Of a DNA stretch of 64,000 bases, positions 35,676 to 45,571 are shown one piece after another (position 1 is the stretch's first letter; every line of letters begins with the position of its first letter). The stretch is from Datura wrightii (taxonomy: Eukaryota; Streptophyta; Magnoliopsida; Solanales; Solanaceae). The translations under genes were made by a program, and so were the position numbers. Under the pieces are notes generated by a model, which saw nothing but the letters and a program-made list of their open reading frames with translations, was not told where the DNA came from and did no database searches. The DNA lies in contig JASDFA010000003.1 of assembly GCA_035772735.1 (NCBI GenBank), positions 59,082,501 through 59,146,500 on the forward strand, written 5' to 3'.

Positions 35676-36593
35676 GCTTTGGAGAAATTGAGTGAGCATG
35701 CTTTTGATTGAAGTAGGGACATAAGGTTGAAAGGAACCGTCGTTGATAGACCCACATACTTGAATTGATTAATCTCCAACTGAAATTGAAACCCACTTGA
35801 TTCAAGAAGAAACTTGAGGAAGAACCCTAGGATTTCTTGAGAGATCTTGAGGGACTTGGTTCTTCAATTGAGAGTGTTAGGAGCGTAATGGGTGATCTAG
35901 GGTGAGTAATACCCTTAAAACACTTTTTTCCATGCTTAAAACGACATAATTTAGGACCTAGGAGTTTAGGATTTATGAAAATACCCTTAATGAAAATTCT
36001 AGAAAATATACACTGTCAGTCGTCACGACTCTTACCATGAATCATACCATGAAGTGATGACTCGTGGCCACCTCCCGTTTTCACCACTGGTCATAGTACT
36101 GGTTCCTAAATATCATACCACGGACGCCCACAACGAGTCGTTACATATCAACAAAGTTTGTTTGGACACCCATTGTCACAGAGCCTAACTCTCACTTTTC
36201 CTAAACTTTTACGAGGTTACAAATCATGACTCATGGTTTCCTACCACAAGTTGTAACACTACTTGTGACAACACACCTGTACACAAAACTTCCAAACCAC
36301 GACCCTTATCGCGACTCGTTGTTCCCCATAATGAGTCATACCACAATCCGTCCTTTTTGACCTTAGCATCCTAGTGCTCTCACCACAACTCCTGACCAAG
36401 ATTCATACCCACTCACCATGACTCATGGTGTGACTCGTGGTCTGGAAATCAAGCTTCAGAAATCCACCACAACTCATCCCACGGTCATTACTTCTCTCCA
36501 AGAATCGTACCACGAGTCTTTCTGAGGCAAAAATACAATATTGAACTCACTTTCAATTCTCTCATCTAGTCTTAGAACTTTCGGGCTATTACA
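35676..36593 (-). repeat. TekB 5' LTR, right piece
   Basis: Continues the LTR interrupted at 20,054 and ends at TTACA (36593). It carries words such as ACGACTCTT and ACTCGTGG at 36,020-36,430, like the same region of the other Tek LTRs. TekC gag resumes immediately afterwards. Confidence 0.7.
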
Positions 36594-37485
36594 CGCTGGC
36601 TGATGATGTAGTTAGGGCTTGCAACCTTTAAAGGGACTGAGGGCGATGTCCACTACCGGACCTCTGCTGAGAGTACCCACAGCTCCATATCCTGGCCCTC
36701 TTGTCCTCTCCCTCCTTTTCCTTCATCTATTCTACCTTTATCTACTAGGCGTATATCATCAATCGGGAAATAACTATATCATTAATAAGCATGGAAGTCC
36801 TTAACTCCTTGACCAATGAATATGCAATCCCATTCACGAACTAGCTCATACGAGCCCTTGGGTCAACAATCATCTCTAGAGCATACTTGGACAGTTGGGT
36901 AAACATTAGGGCATACTCCTGAACAATCATATCATTCTTCTTCAGATTAACGAACTCGACTACCTTTGCTTCCTTCAACTCTTGGGGGAAGAATCTGTCC
37001 AAGAAATCCCTAACAAACTCATCCCAACCAACAGGGACTGCACCAACTCCCATGCTCTCTTTCCACTATCGGAACCATATGTATGCAACTCCTTTCAACT
37101 GATAGGAGGCAGAGTCTACACTTTCCTCTCCTAAAATACCCATAACCGGGGTAATCTTCTAGACGTCCTCAATAAACTCCTATGGGTGCTTATCTACCTT
37201 TGACCCATGAAACTCGGGAGGGTTCATCCTGATGAAGTCTCGCACCCTAGTCATCGCCGCATTCCCATTTTGGTTCACGTGAGCCAAAACTTGTTGGTTG
37301 ACCTGGGCGGTCAAGGACTATGCTAAAATCTAAAATGCAGCCCTAAACTCAGCATGAGTCACCTGCTCCCGCAAGGGATCAGCAGGAGCTGGTGGGGCTG
37401 GCTGATGTCCATCCCTATTGCCATTGCCATTGCCATGGCCATTGTCGTTGTTGTTACTTCTTCCATTGACTTGGTAGGGAGGCAT
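36594..37485 (-). pseudogene. TekC gag, interrupted by TekB
   Basis: ATG at 37485-37483 gives MPPYQVNGRSNNNDNG. It continues through HAEFRAAF, MTRVRDFIRMNPPEF and an open capsid segment at 37053-36841 (FVRDFLDRFFPQELKEAK). It then reaches the basic linker and breaks at the TekB LTR edge (36594). Stops occur at Gln- and Trp-like positions. The zinc knuckle and pol lie on the other side of TekB, outside the window. Confidence 0.8.
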
Positions 37486-37680
37486 ATATCTACAAACATA
37501 TATAGCATGAGTTAGAGAAGTAGAGAGAGGTGCTTCATCGCATGACATAGATCACAAAAGAAGGGAACTTTCCTAAAAAGTTTCATAGCCTCTTCCCTAT
37601 AAGTGTGGTGTACTTCAGACCCATGGAAAAGACCCTACTTAATGCATCTTTTAGACTCCATAGGACACACCTAAAATTTT

Positions 37681-37692
37681 GCTCTGATACCA
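37681..37692 (-). promoter_or_regulatory. TekC primer-binding site
   Basis: Plus GCTCTGATACCA, i.e. minus TGGTATCAGAGC, is a perfect 12-base match to the plant initiator-Met primer word and the best preserved one in the window. Confidence 0.85.
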
Positions 37693-37696
37693 AGTT

Positions 37697-39802
37697 TTTC
37701 ATGACCCGAGCATGGATCCCGGACTGTGACATGGGACCTAAAACAATGAATGGCTCCATCCTAACCCAAGGTACATACTTAGCATGAATAAGAGAGAATA
37801 TGTAAAGCAGAAATAAACAAGAATTCAACATAAACGAAGCCACCTTGACATAAAAACATAAGCGTACATACGAGTCCATAATGCTGAACTATTTATGCAT
37901 AGTTATCTGAAAAGCCTCTAAGAATATGACGAGATGATGGGACAACAACCCCCAACTAGCTCACTAAGTTTGAAACTAAAAGACATAAGAAAGAGATACA
38001 TTAACCAAAACTATCATCCTCGGATCATCAAGACTCGCCAAAACTAGGATCGTTCTGGACTGAAGGGGGAGTGAACTAATGTTGGGATTGAGATTGGTCA
38101 CCCAAACCTATATCATGAGACGATATAGCATAGAGTATGTGGTCAGTACTTTGAATATACTGAGTATGTAGAGAATATGAAACATGCTAGTAAAATGATA
38201 GTCTGAAATTGTGAGTATAAAAATAGATAGAAAATGAGAGTAAGGACAACATGCTAAAAGCCATATCCTTGAAGTAATCAAAATCATGAGATATTCATCA
38301 TAAGCTAAACATAATGACCCAAGGTTTAGAAATAGAGATCATACATTGTATTATACTTGAAATCATAAGTGAAAACTCATAAACTGATCAATGGGTAAAA
38401 TATGCTATAAAATGTACTATCATACATCATGAACATGAGTAACTTAAAACATGAGGAACAATGTGAGGCTTCATCATAACTGACACCATCATGATAGATC
38501 TTACATGATGCCCCAACTATCTCGCTCAAGTGGGCGGAGCAGTCCAAAGTCATGCTAAGGCAAAGAACAATGAATGTGTGATATCACTGGTGTGCCCTCG
38601 GGCGAGGGAATAACTCTCTTGAGAGGTCCCAAATATGAATATATACCTGTGGTAACGCGTAGTTACGAGACCTGGATCCTCGAAATCCTTGGCCAGCTTG
38701 GTGCTAGACACTACTCCCAAAACATGCATATCGTCTTGACTCCAAAACAACTCTTTAAAACTTATCTTGTAATCCTTAGTTTAAAATTCATGGTAAATCA
38801 TATTTGACTTAATATGGGCTATCCCAAATCATGAAATCATACATAATTGAATAGGCTTCCTAAATTCGAATCATAGAATCATAATTTTAAGAATTCATAA
38901 ACATTCATGGATACTTTGATGATTCATCATACTTGAAATAATAGACTCATAAGCTTGAAATTCATAAATCATGCATAATAGGACTAAATCGTCATAAGCT
39001 TGAATTCATCAATACATTAGGAATGAGAGTCAAATTTTCCCTAATAACCATATTTCATCAAATAGAACATGAGAGAATTAAACCCATATAGATATCATTG
39101 ATAATTGCACTGAATTGGGTTAAGCCCTTGAATTTCACAATTTTGAACTTGAGAAGTAGATATCATGGAATTTAGCTCGAAAAGGGCATGAGGGTGGAAG
39201 GATATCCCCCATTCATTACCCTACATACCTGGGCTTGATGAATCCTTAACTTGATTAGAGACCCAAAGGGAATTGAGAGGAAGGAGATGATGAAACCCTA
39301 GCTCCTCTTGAGGGGATTTGATCTTCTCTTAGGGCTGTTAGGAGTAGAATGAGGGTTTAGGATGATTAAAACACTTAAAAACACCCTTTAGGAGGCTTAA
39401 AATGACTTATTTGAGGAGTTAGAACCTTTTGAATTACGGAAACACCCTTCAAACCCGACTGGAAAAATTATATTGGCATTCCCTACAATGACGACCAGTT
39501 AGGACACCTGACGGGTTGTCACTTGATCTATTTCCTGTGTCCAAGTTTTCCAATTTTCTGATCTTTTCTTGACGCTTCACTTGATGATTTGTCGTGTCTC
39601 TTAACGGTTCACTTAACCAGTCGTTAATACTCTCAGAAGTCCATCTTTTCACCTACCTTTCTTACTTAATGGGTCATATAACAACTCGTCATGTCACTTA
39701 ATGAGTCACACAATGACTTGTTCTATAACCTGGTGCAGGTTTTCCTATTTTCACCATTTCAATCCTCGGGTCTAATATTAGGGATTTTTGGGGTGTTATA
39801 AT
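37697..39802 (-). repeat. TekC 5' LTR
   Basis: Starts TTTCATGACCCGAGC and ends near GTGTTATAA. It carries the CAGTA hairpin (38143-38163) and, at 39,480-39,730, words such as ACGACCAGT, ACAACTCGT and TGAGTCAC. AthC sequence lies outside it. It is filled with AT-rich non-coding sequence. Confidence 0.75.
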
Positions 39803-40740
39803 TTCCTATAAAAACCTCCACCACAACTTTGTTGTCCCAAAAAATAAATAAACTCTAGGTTTAATAGAGAACCTGAATATGCATGGCCTTCTCCACACAC
39901 CTGACATGATGGCGGTGGAGTTTGAACTTGTTGAACCTAATAAACATGGCTTGCTACTGGTGTAGTCACTAGCTTGCTGAACGTATTCACCAATTGGCTA
40001 ATATCTGCACTGATTTCTGCTACACCATCAACCTCAAGATTCCTTGGGACTTTAGATGCTAAAAAGCCTATGCGAAAATCCTAATAATCTTTACTCCCAA
40101 CTGACATAAGATTCAACAGAGCCTCTATCTCGTTGTAGCTTTTGGAAAAGATTTTCCCCTATGCGGTAACATCCAGTAATATCTCAGACTTTGGCTTCAA
40201 CCCTTCTATAAAATTTGCATCCAATAATCTCCTTTGGCTGCATATGGTGCGGGTACTCTCTCAAGTATCCCTTGTATCTTTCCCAAGCCTAAGCTAGGGT
40301 CTCACCATCTTTTTGCACAAATGTTGAGATCTTTCCTCTCAACTCCTTTGTTCTCCTTGATGAGAAAACCTGTTTATGAACTTGTTGGAAAGAGATTCCC
40401 AAGAACTGATGAACCCAAATGGTTCATTCTGAAGCCACTCCTCCACTTCACAAATTAACGAGAACGGGAACAAAGTAAGTTTCACATATTCATTTGACAC
40501 ATTTTGATAGTGAAAGTTCTAACTAAGTTCCATGAACGTCATCAAATGTCTGTGGGTATCCTCGTGCGACTTGCCTTGACATTGACAAGTGTTTTTAACC
40601 AATTGCATGATTCCCTCCTTCAACTCAATATTTTCAGTGATGGCCGGCTTGATGATCGCTTTAGCAGCATTCTCCATGTTTTGCAGAGGATTATACTAGG
40701 CTTTATATATGGGAGATAGTTCACCTACATGGCATCCTCT
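39803..40740 (-). pseudogene. AthC: Athila/Tat-type gag fragment
   Basis: Read on the minus strand, KAIIKPAITENIELKEGIM (about 40,650) and KSHEDTHRHLMTF match the opening capsid core of Athila gag. LTLFPFSL (about 40,480) and RYKGYLRECPHHMQP (about 40,250) follow, then a linker. Stops and shifts are frequent. Both sides are cut: TekC lies to the left, and integrase of the opposite-strand GypD to the right at about 40,741. No LTR of its own is visible. Confidence 0.7.
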
Positions 40741-41625
40741 TGTCCATTATTTATGACAGAGGTGCTCCATTCACATAAAACTTCTAGAAGTCTTTCCAGA
40801 AAGGCCTAGACACTCAAGTAAGCCTCAGTACCACATTTCATCCTCAGGCAGATGGACAGGTTGACCACACCATTCAGACACTTGAACATATGTTGCATGC
40901 CTTTGTTAAAGATTTTGATGAAAAATGGGATGATCATGTTTCCATGATTGAGTATTCCTATAATAACAGCTACCAGGAGAGTATTTAGATGGCCCCATAT
41001 GAAGCTTTATATGAGCGAAAGTGCAGGCCTCCAATGGCTTGGTTTGAACTCAGTGAGGCAGAGTTATGGGAGCCATACTTAGTGCAGCAAGCTATTTATA
41101 AGGTGAAACTTATTAGAGAACGACTTTAGACGTCCCAAAGCAAGCAGAAGTCTAATGTGGATGTACGCCATCAAGTGCTGGTGTTTGTTGTTGATGATTG
41201 GGTCTTCCTAAAAGTCACCTATGAAAGGCGTCATGTGATTTGGCCGAAAGGGAAAACTGAGACCTAGATATGTTGGGCCTTACAGAGTTATCCGCAGGAT
41301 AGGGAAAGTATCCTATAAGTTGGAGTTGACACCAGAGCTAGCAGCAGTGCCGCCAGTATTTCATGTATGTATATTGCGGAAGTGTATAGGATACCAAACC
41401 AATGTTATTCCTGTTGATGATGTCATGATTTATGAGGAGATGACCTACACTGAGGTCCCATTTGCTATACTTGACCGGTAAGTCAGGAAACTTTGGTCCA
41501 AAGAATTTGCCTCGGTTAAAGTATTATGGCAAAGTAATAACATCTAGGAAGTAATTTGGGAGGTTGAGTAGGAAATGAAGAAGAAATATCCTTACCTATT
41601 CACGATGTCGACGTGATATTGAGGT
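40741..41625 (+). pseudogene. GypD integrase end and chromodomain
   Basis: Integrase core remnants (DRGAPFT, then TTFHPQADGQVDHTIQTLEH near 40,850) include the catalytic Glu region in the changed form GQVDHT. The C-terminal part (VFVVDDWVFLKV, RVIRRIGKVSYKLELT-like) is followed by a chromodomain relic near 41,480-41,610 (ASVKVLW, KKKYPYLF). Several frameshifts and stops. The left part of pol is missing at the AthC junction. Confidence 0.75.
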
Positions 41626-41710
41626 ATGTGTTTGATACCCAAGTTACTGAGTATCTATTTTGAAGCATATTAACTAAAATTACTTTCCATTTGAGGATGA
41701 ATGCTCCTAT

Positions 41711-41723
41711 TGGGGGGGGGAGA
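41711..41723 (+). promoter_or_regulatory. GypD polypurine tract
   Basis: TGGGGGGGGGAGA preceded by GAGGATGAATGCTCC. TekF and GypG have the same block (GATGAATGTTCC then a G run) at the LTR edge. Confidence 0.75.
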
Positions 41724-41728
41724 ATTTT

Positions 41729-44386
41729 TGGTGATTATGTGATATTTTCATGCTAGGTTAAGGGAAGTACGGGTTGTATATTGGTCGTAGATTACATGAG
41801 AAATGTGTACGAACAGAATATGTCTAGTTTATAAGTAAGGGTCAATTTTAAAAGACTGTATCTCCCAATATATAATGAAGTATAAGACCCACAACCTATC
41901 AAATTAAAGTTACTTGAGACTAATTTTCAGAAAATTAAACCGCTTGTCAATAGGAGTTCAGAGTAAGAAGTTATGGGCATTTAACCAAAGCACCCCGCGC
42001 GGTGACGCGGGCATGACGCCCTAGCGCCTCCACCGCCCTATTTACTTAAAATATGATTTTTCACTTGTAGAAAATATTTTTATCTTAATCTAAATTGACC
42101 AGCTTGCTAAGGATTCCCTTTATCTCTCAATTCCAGTAGCTAGAACAAAGAAAATCAAGGAGGAACATCAAGAAAAGTTCAAGCAAATCACAAGACAAGT
42201 TGAGAATACTTTGCCAAGTGTGCTAGGGGCTGTTTTGGAGCTAGTTCTTGCAAGGTTTTGAAGGTTTTTTTATGCGTTTCAATATATTTTTGGACTGAAA
42301 ATATATCCATCTTGGAGTAGGTATTGATACCAGGATAAAAGGTAAGGATTTTTCCCCTTTTAAACCTCTCAAATTGCCAACAGAAAAGCTGGAAATTGGC
42401 ATCTAGGTCAGCTGCCGATGGACTGTTTGTGAGCAGAGTTTTGCTAGTTTTCCTTAGACCTTTTGGCTGTTTATTTTGCTGTAATTATACTTCATATTGA
42501 GGGGAAGAATAATAGAAGAACTAAGATAAAATGTCCTCTTGTTTCTCCCTCAAAAGTTAGTGAAAACTAGTTGAGAAAATGACTAAATGTTATTGATGTT
42601 GCTGTGTGTTGTTGTTGCTTATTGTGACTGCCTTTTGTTAGTTATTTGGGCTGTATTTTGTGATACATATTAATCTTGTTGTTTGCCTATAAAACCACTT
42701 GATTAAGGAGGTTGAAGGCTGATCATTTAAATATGAAATTGGCTAAAGAAAAGTTCATCGGAGAAAGGTATGCAAGGCGCCGACCCATCGTTCTTTTAAG
42801 CACGATTTGTGCATTGTGAATTGAATGAGAAAGCAATATATTTTCAAGTATTGAGGAAGTATGTTAAGCTTCATTTAATAATTCAAAGTTTCATGTTTGA
42901 TTGAGTTTAAATATTGAGATTATGTCTAGCCCGAGTGAGGTATTTAAAGTGGGATATCGTGTTTATTGTTGTCGTAGTTGTACATCGAGTTGGAGACCCC
43001 TCAACGTAGGCATAGTTATATGGTCCTTACTGTATGTTATATATATATGGGTGATGTTAAATTTGTTTAAAGTTCTAGTTGCTAATTGAAATTGGTGAAA
43101 GAACCAAGATGATGACGTGTAAACGATTAAGTAAAGTAAAGACGTCACAAACTATTAGGGCTAAATGAGCTTATTTAATTAGGATTGCCTTGTTATGGTT
43201 GTCCTTTACCTTATGTGTATGTTATGAAATATTCTAGGCCAAGGGGATATTTCATAATCCCTTTCCCTTAAGACGAACGACAAGCTAAGCAAGTTTCCGA
43301 GCTCTAATGTCCCTTTGAACACGATTTATAAATCTTCTTGAAACTCTTAAGTCATCCACAATTCCTTATAATTTATTCAAGTTTTGAATACATGCAGTTA
43401 AGTACTATTTTATAGCTTTACATGTTATAAGTTCTCACTCGCAGTTATGCATTACGAAGGAGGCCTATGCAGGACACAAATTTAGTATTCGTGGTTTCTA
43501 TGCTATATGCGTTAAATTGATCCAATATAAGCCATATCGGCTCTGTTTATGATTATGATTATGATTTATTGATTTTACCCCAATGGGGTACACTAGCTGG
43601 ATGAATTTTACCTTGGTGTGGTACACCGACTGGAGGTATTTTTTATTTTTACCCCGGAGTGGTAGACTGGATGAACGAATTTTATATGGATTTTATAGTC
43701 GGTTGGCCGCCGACATTTCAATTATAGTTTTTTGTTGGGCATTAGATGATTGCATTTATAGTTCAATATTGAGTTATTGTCCGGTTTCGGTTTTCAGGAT
43801 TCCATGTTGTTACTATTCCTTATTTCCAGCTCAGTTATCATTATTATCTCATATGTTTACATTTTCAGCCTTTACATACCAGTACATTTTATTCGTACTG
43901 AAGTCCCTTCATCTGGGGACCCCTTCTACAATCGTGCTGCAAGTACAGGCTGAGGCTCAAATCATAAAAAGCAGTAGAAGCCAGATTTAAGCAGAATAGT
44001 GGTATGCTCCTCTCTTCCAGAAGCCATGTCCTAGTTTTGAATATTTTGAGTTTTTTGTATAGCATGGGTAGGCCTGGGCCCTTTCCCATGCATTTTACTT
44101 TGTTTACTCTGTAGAGGCTGATGTGGACTATATTTGTATAGTAGTTTTGATTCTGTAGTTGTGTTGGTTTTCCATTGCTCCATTTAGCCTTATTGTAGGC
44201 TTTTCGACTTTCCATGTTGCATATTCATTATTATTGAGAAATGTCTAGTATTTTATCTTGGTTAATTGTGACAGGTGGCTTGATCAGCCGTAGTGTTACA
44301 TTTATAGATGTTATATAGCCGGCTTATTGATCAATCATGAATCGAGTGCCAGTTGCGCCCTACCCCAATTTTGGGGTGTGAAACCT
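41729..44386 (+). repeat. GypD 3' LTR
   Basis: About 2.65 kb between the polypurine tract and the resumption of TekE coding sequence. It ends TTTTGGGGTGTGAAA. Ends are approximate because the TG start is unclear (41,729 or 41,739). It contains a GC-rich block (CCCGCGCGGTGACGCGGG, about 41,995), three tandem palindromic TTTTACC...GGTA units at 43,573-43,670, and the CAGTAC hairpin at 43880-43900. ORFs at 43583-43990 run through these repeats and are not genes. Confidence 0.7.
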
Positions 44387-45571
44387 TTGTGAATTATAGA
44401 ACCCGTGTGGTAGAGTTTCGGTTTCCAAGTGAGCCAGTCCTAGAATGGAAGGGTAGTTCAGTTGTGCCAGTAGATCGCTTTATTTCCTACCTTAAGGCTA
44501 GAAAAGTCATTTCTAAGGGTTGTGTTTACGATCTAGTTCAGGTTAAGGATGCTACATCCAAGACCCTAACTCTTCATTCAGTTCCTATCATGTGTGAGTA
44601 TCCGAAAGTGTTTCCAAAAGATCTACCCAGAGTCCCTCCTGAGCGGTAGATCGACTCTAGTATCGACATTCTTCCCGATATCCAGCCTATATCAATTCCT
44701 CCTTACAAAATGGCTCAATCTGAGCTAAAGGAGTTGAAAGAATAGATTAAGGATCTCCTAGACAAGGGTTTCATTAGACCTAGCAAATCCCCATGGCGTA
44801 CGCAAGTTCTCTTTGTTCGGAAGAAGGATGGATCTCTTCATATGTGCATTGACTATTGACAGTTGAATAAGGTTACAATCAAGAATAGGTATCCCCTCAC
44901 CAGAGTTGATGATTTTTTTGACCAACTTTAGGGCTCTAAGTGCTTCTCAAAGATAGATCTTAGGTTTGGTTATCATCAGCTCAGAGTTAGAGACAGTGAA
45001 ATCGTAAATACAACCTTCAAGACTCGGTATGGTCACTATAAGTTTGTAGTTATGTCTTTTGGACTAACGAATGCTCCTGCAACTTTTATCGATTTGATGA
45101 ATAGGGTGTTCAAGCCGTATTTGTATATGTTCGTGATTGTGTTCATGGATGACATTCTCATATACTCTCGAAGCAAGGAGGAGCATGCCACTCATTTAAG
45201 GATTGTGCTACAAACTCTAAAGGATTGCCAGTTCTTTGCTAAATTCAACTAGTGTGAGTTTTCGCTGAACTCAGTGGCATTTTTGGACTATGTGGTGTCA
45301 AGTGAGGGTGTACAGGTGGACTTACAAAAGATAGAAGCTGTAAAGAATTGGCCTAGACCAATTAGCCGTTCGGATATCAAGAGTTTCTTGGATTTAGCTG
45401 GCTACTACCGAAGGTTTGTTGAGGGATTTTCATCCATTGTAGCATCGTTGACGAAGTTGACCCGGAAGAAAGTCAAATTTCAGTGGTCGGATGCCTGTGA
45501 GAAGAGTTTTCAAGAGTTAAAGATTCGACTCACTTCATCCCCAGTATTGACCTTACCCGAGGGTACAAATG
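44387..45571 (+). pseudogene. TekE pol part 1: protease-RT linker, reverse transcriptase, start of RNase H
   Basis: One reading frame throughout, broken only by point stops at 44647, 44743, 44857, 44929 and 45250 (first bases). VNYRTRVVEFRF and CEYPKVFPKDLP form the linker. RT shows KKDGSLHMCIDY, MSFGLTNAPATF and the catalytic VFMDDILIYSR near 45,150. SFLDLAGYYRRFVEGFSS leads to RNase H. The sequence stops after LTLPEGTN at the TekF insertion and resumes at 53229 with DGFVVYGDA. Upstream pol and gag are missing at the GypD LTR. Confidence 0.88.
45567..45571. repeat. Left target-site duplication of TekF
   Basis: AAATG before the LTR, against AGATG at 53229-53233 after it; one mismatch. The uninterrupted frame would read through GGTAC-AGATG-GATTT. 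Confidence 0.8.

Larger units (their letters stand above)
3052..36593 (-). mobile_element. TekB: old Tekay/Del-like element, split by three later insertions
   Basis: Minus-strand chromovirus whose pieces rejoin logically. RT and the start of RNase H are at 3052-3886, the protease-RT linker to about 4610, the second half of gag at 4611-5371, the first half of gag at 18034-18427, the primer site at 18626-18637, and the 5' LTR at 18641-20054 plus 35676-36593. The interruptions are TekA in RNase H, AthA in gag, and FB1 (carrying AthB) in the LTR. TekB itself sits in the gag of TekC, because gag-like sequence of TekC resumes at 36594. The 3' half of TekB lies beyond the left edge. Confidence 0.8.

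Noticed and set aside
37681..37692. tRNA gene similarity
   Set aside because: Only a 12-base primer-site word complementary to a tRNA 3' end; no cloverleaf around it. The same holds for the other primer sites.
41711..41720. Run of nine G as a sequencing artefact
   Set aside because: It sits exactly where the polypurine tract belongs, and TekF and GypG have comparable G runs after the same GATGAATG block.
43583..43990. 135-codon ORF in the GypD LTR
   Set aside because: Passes through the tandem palindromes and the CAGTAC hairpin; overlapped by an opposite ORF and without homology.
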